Origin: an uncultured Eubacteriales bacterium
GTDB taxonomy: Bacteria > Bacillota > Clostridia > Lachnospirales > Lachnospiraceae
DNA length: 7,321 nt
Reading direction: 5' to 3'
Assembly: GCA_900549105.1 (NCBI GenBank)
Contig: URND01000133.1
Location: 1 to 7,321, forward strand
In this document: positions 4,866-7,321 of the stretch, in pieces
How the letters are laid out: every line of letters starts with the position of its first letter
Numbering within the stretch: the stretch's first letter is position 1
The notes under the pieces: generated by a model
Database searches by the model: none
Told to the model about the DNA's origin: nothing
What the model saw: only the letters and a program-made list of their open reading frames with translations
Translations under genes and position numbers: made by a program

Positions 4866-5767
4866 ATGACTGTAAAAAAAATAAATTCAGATGAATTAAT
4901 AATAAGACCAGAAGAGAAAGTAACCGTAACCACCATGGGGAACACAACCGAAATATGCTATCTTTCCAACCGGAATGATTCAGCCCCCATCGTAAAGCTA
5001 TCAAAAGATACGTACTATGATACGAATTCCGGGAAGGTCAAAGAATTCCAGCACAGTGCTGAAAACCGCAAGGATACGCCTGCGGCGTTACGGCATACAT
5101 TCCGGCGGATTCGTCAACTGGTATTGACAAATGTCATTAACACTAGATGCGTCCGCTGGTGTACCCTGACCTATGCGGTCAATATGCGGGACCGCACCTG
5201 CTTTATGAGGATTTCAGGCGGTTCAATCAGAGATTTCAGTATTACTGCAAGAAGAACGGTTATGACAAAGCGGAATATATCGCTGTAGCAGAACCACAAT
5301 TGCGCGGTGCTTGGCATCTCCATGTATTATACATATGGCCAAAAAATGCGCCGTACATTGAAAATGATGTCTTTGAGACTATCTGGGGCCATGGCTTTAC
5401 AAATGTAAAAGCCTTAAAGGACACAGGAAATAACATTGCCGGATATCTGACCGCTTATCTTTCAGATATGGAAATTCCTGATAAAAATGCAGATTTCTGT
5501 TCGGATAACCGGTTGAAAGTCGTTACCGTGAACGGAAAGAAAAAAGCTATCATCAAAGGCGCACGGTTGCACATGTACCCTAACGGCTTTAATATCCTTC
5601 GCTGTTCCCAAGGCATCAAACAGCCGGGCCGTGAAACTATGACCTATATGGACGCTTTAAAGAGGGTTTCCGATAAAACATTAAAATACCGTTCTACCGT
5701 CCTTATGAGTGAAGAACGGAAGGGCCGGAACTTTCAGACCATTATCGACAAGCAGGAATACAGATAA
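4866..5767 (+). pseudogene. rolling-circle replication initiator (HUH endonuclease), frameshifted
   Basis: Rep proteins of this type nick the plus-strand origin through a catalytic Tyr and start rolling-circle replication. The first frame (4866-5288) gives the N-terminal region and motif RWCTLTYAVNM. The second frame (usable to 5767) continues LYEDFRRFNQRF, then AEYIAVAEP, the metal-binding HUH motif AWHLHVL (His codons 5315 and 5321) and GYLTAYLSD with two Tyr four residues apart (codons 5444 and 5456), the arrangement of two-Tyr Rep proteins. The two halves are offset by one base: adding one nucleotide between about 5187 and 5200 restores one frame of roughly 300 residues. The codons there show no -1 slippery heptamer. 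Separately, neither half holds all motifs. The ATG at 4866 has only a moderate AAGGGA about 10 nt upstream. A sequencing error is the main alternative to a true mutation. Confidence 0.8.
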
Positions 5768-5774
5768 ATAAGAC

Positions 5775-5884
5775 AAGGAGGCAACATACCGGCGGCAAAT
5801 TCCCAGAATACCCTGTCATACCAAAGATACCAAAAAACACCAAGAACACCGAGACCTCCTAATTTTTCCGCTGTCAATTATTGA
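5775..5884 (+). other. orphan ribosome binding site and 32-codon open frame without a start codon
   Basis: AAGGAGG (5775-5781) is the best ribosome binding site in the window, yet no ATG, GTG or TTG follows at proper distance. An ATA at 5786 would open 32 codons rich in Pro, Arg, Thr and Gln (YQRYQKTPRTPRPP) ending at TGA 5882-5884, four bases before, and in frame with, the integrase ATG. It may be a small gene whose ATG mutated to ATA, or the leftover of a longer integrase leader. Confidence 0.35.
5819..5855. repeat. four phased 9-10 bp repeats upstream of the integrase
   Basis: TACCAAAGA, TACCAAAAAA, CACCAAGAA and CACCGAGAC begin at 5819, 5828, 5838 and 5847, so they lie on one face of the helix. 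They could be protein-binding sites for an excision or replication factor, or simply a simple-sequence coding repeat. Confidence 0.5.
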
Positions 5885-5887
5885 ATT

Positions 5888-7159
5888 ATGACAGAAAAGA
5901 ATCTATTCACCAATTTTAATGCACTTACCGAAAAAGAACTACTGCTTTTTGCTTTAGAAAATGATATACTAAGGCTGGACGATGTGAAAGAAGCCATGAG
6001 AAAAAAACAGAAAGAAGAAATTTCAAGAAAACATCCTTATAGCATATGGCAAGGTAAGGATGGTCGTTGGAGAACTCATGTATCGGACACTACTCAAAAA
6101 GCTGGCAGAAAGTTGGTGGTAAAATCCACGGAAGAAAAATTGTATGAGGCTCTCATCACTTATTATCAAAATATCGATGAAGCTGCTCAACGTACTTTTA
6201 TGACACTTCGGAAGCTCTACCCTCAATGGCTTGAATACAAAAAGCTACATACCCGGGCAGAATCCTATATCAGCCGTATTGATACAGATTGGCGAACTTA
6301 TTATCTCGACACTGAAATTACTGACGTTCCAATCAAAAAGCTTGATAAGCTCACTCTGGATATGTGGGCGCATAAGCTTATTCAGGATTATGATATGACA
6401 AAAAATAAATACTACAATGTTACTGTTATCATGAGACAGGCTTTAGAATACGCTGTTGATATTAACCTTATTCCATCAAATCCGATGTCTCAAGTCAAGA
6501 TTGATGGAAAACGGATGTTTCGAAAAACCAAAAAGAAACCCAATGCCACGCAGGTTTTCTCAAAAGAAGAACTTGATTTGATTTTCCCTATGGCATGGGA
6601 CGATTTTAAAAATCATACCAAGGTCTATGAATTGGCTCCATTAGCTTTTCTTTTTCAATTTCAAACCGGGCTCCGCATCGGGGAATTGTGTGCCGTAAGG
6701 TATGAAGATATCGAAACGCCAAATTATATACACATTCAACGGATGCTGCGTCGTGACACTAATCAAATTGTTGAGCACACGAAAACAGAATATGGCGACC
6801 GTCAAGTTCTATTAACCGAAACAGCAAAGGAAATCATTGCTTGCGCCAAGGCCCGCCAAAAAGAATTGGGTGTTGACAGTGAAGGGTATATTTTTTCCAT
6901 CACTGGTAAACCAATACTTGCCCGTGTCATCGACGATTTATATAAAAAATATTGCAAGAAGGCTGGAATCATCCAAAAAAGCTCTCACAAGGCAAGAAAA
7001 ACTTATATATCGTCCCTTTTAGATGCGCAAGTCAATATTAATACCATTCGCGAAATGGTCGGGCATGCCGATGAAAGAACGACGCTCGGGAACTATTGTT
7101 TTGACCGAAAAGATGAAGATGAGAAGAAATTATTAATTGAAAAAGCACTGTCTATTTAA
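5888..7159 (+). CDS. int: tyrosine recombinase / integrase
   Basis: A 423-residue phage/ICE-type integrase that cuts and joins attachment sites for integration and excision. Residues 1-48 are helical. HPYSIWQGKDGRWRTHV (about 49-65) begins a small arm-type DNA-binding domain. Residues 105-205 form the SAM-like core-binding domain. The catalytic domain (about 220-423) has every expected residue: Arg263 (TGLRIGEL), Lys299 (TKTEYGDR), His367 and Arg370 (HKAR), His393 (GHADERTT) and the nucleophile Tyr403 (GNYCF). Length and layout fit full-length Firmicutes element integrases, so it appears intact. The ATG at 5888 has no clear ribosome binding site. A stop codon in the same frame ends four bases upstream, so translation might depend on reinitiation. 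An alternative start at 5996 would trim the N-terminal helix. It is the last gene of the element, with direct repeats just downstream. Confidence 0.93.
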   Translation: MTEKNLFTNFNALTEKELLLFALENDILRLDDVKEAMRKKQKEEISRKHPYSIWQGKDGRWRTHVSDTTQKAGRKLVVKSTEEKLYEALITYYQNIDEAAQRTFMTLRKLYPQWLEYKKLHTRAESYISRIDTDWRTYYLDTEITDVPIKKLDKLTLDMWAHKLIQDYDMTKNKYYNVTVIMRQALEYAVDINLIPSNPMSQVKIDGKRMFRKTKKKPNATQVFSKEELDLIFPMAWDDFKNHTKVYELAPLAFLFQFQTGLRIGELCAVRYEDIETPNYIHIQRMLRRDTNQIVEHTKTEYGDRQVLLTETAKEIIACAKARQKELGVDSEGYIFSITGKPILARVIDDLYKKYCKKAGIIQKSSHKARKTYISSLLDAQVNINTIREMVGHADERTTLGNYCFDRKDEDEKKLLIEKALSI

Positions 7160-7189
7160 GTGTAACCAAAATATAGCCAAGTGTAACCA
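7158..7189. repeat. two 11-bp direct repeats at the integrase end, candidate arm-type Int sites
   Basis: AAGTGTAACCA occurs at 7158-7168 (overlapping the integrase stop) and at 7179-7189, 21 bp apart, or two helical turns. Tyrosine integrases with an arm-binding domain commonly bind short direct repeats just inside the element end. The element boundary is therefore expected shortly to the right. Confidence 0.6.
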
Positions 7190-7260
7190 TCAAAAATTCA
7201 TTTCTAAATTCAAAATACATTCACAATTATTTTTAACAGGAAAAGGCAAAACTCCGGAAA

Positions 7261-7287
7261 GCCTTGATTTTACCGGCTTTTCAAGGC
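7261..7287. repeat. inverted repeat near the presumed right attachment site
   Basis: GCCTTGA (7261-7267) and TCAAGGC (7281-7287) are perfect inverted arms around 13 bp containing ACCGGC. AAAGCC/GGCTTT gives a competing pairing. No clear T-run follows on either strand. It may be a core attachment site or belong to the flanking chromosome. Confidence 0.4.
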
Positions 7288-7321
7288 AAGAAAAAAGCAC
7301 CGTCCCCACAGCGCTTATGTC

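Larger units (their letters stand above)
3241..7190. mobile_element. small integrative element with rolling-circle Rep and tyrosine integrase (left limit uncertain)
   Basis: A sigma-like regulator, two unknown replication-operon genes, a candidate origin, an HUH Rep and an integrase form one rightward block ending in candidate Int arm repeats. No relaxase, coupling ATPase or secretion gene is present, so the element would be mobilisable at most. The structured region from about 2400, and perhaps the XRE genes, may also belong to it, but no left attachment repeat was found, so the left coordinate is only a minimum. Confidence 0.65.

Noticed and set aside
5147..5767. independent gene starting at ATG 5147
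   Set aside because: Its first 15 residues are an out-of-frame reading of the LTYAVNM motif, and the ATG has no ribosome binding site. It is the C-terminal half of the frameshifted Rep.

Overview
The window looks like part of a low-GC Clostridia genome, most likely Lachnospiraceae-like. The reasons are AT-rich DNA, AAGGAGG-type ribosome binding sites, a lipoprotein with a Ser/Thr/Lys/Asn-rich linker and HKHNW/CxxC motifs, and replication and integrase proteins of types I associate with gut Firmicutes mobile elements. These assignments come from motif reading; no search was run.

Left part (1-2400): a leftward lipoprotein gene and three small Cro/C1-type (XRE) regulators, with a short leftward helical protein between the first two. 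Two divergent intergenic regions carry face-to-face promoters and paired candidate operators. One has GTCCAT repeats around 1025-1059. The other has two 19-bp TGACA-N9-TGTCA palindromes at 1580-1598 and 1633-1651. Two rho-independent terminators (1970-2007 and 2341-2382) separate the regulators.

Middle (2400-3240): about 840 bp with no convincing gene but a great deal of structure. A row of hairpins ends in a 119-nt nested inverted repeat (2486-2604), followed by four tandem copies of a 62-bp unit (2860-3107).

Right part (3241-7190): the core of a small integrative element that appears to use rolling-circle replication. In order it holds a sigma-70 region-4-like regulator, a hairpin with a possible 10-residue leader peptide, two unknown genes overlapping by 20 bp, a GC-rich hairpin cluster next to AACTTGATA (a candidate replication origin), an HUH replication initiator broken by a one-base frameshift, a strong ribosome binding site with no usable start codon, four helically phased 9-10 bp repeats, and an intact tyrosine integrase. 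Two 11-bp direct repeats follow the integrase and probably mark the element's right end. No relaxase, coupling protein, conjugation gene, recognisable excisionase or cargo gene is visible.

Likely logic (inference): the XRE proteins repress, the sigma-like protein activates the replication operon, Rep would nick the hairpin-flanked origin after excision, and Int integrates the circle. With Rep frameshifted, this copy may integrate but probably cannot replicate autonomously unless the frameshift is a sequencing error. The left end of the element was not identified.
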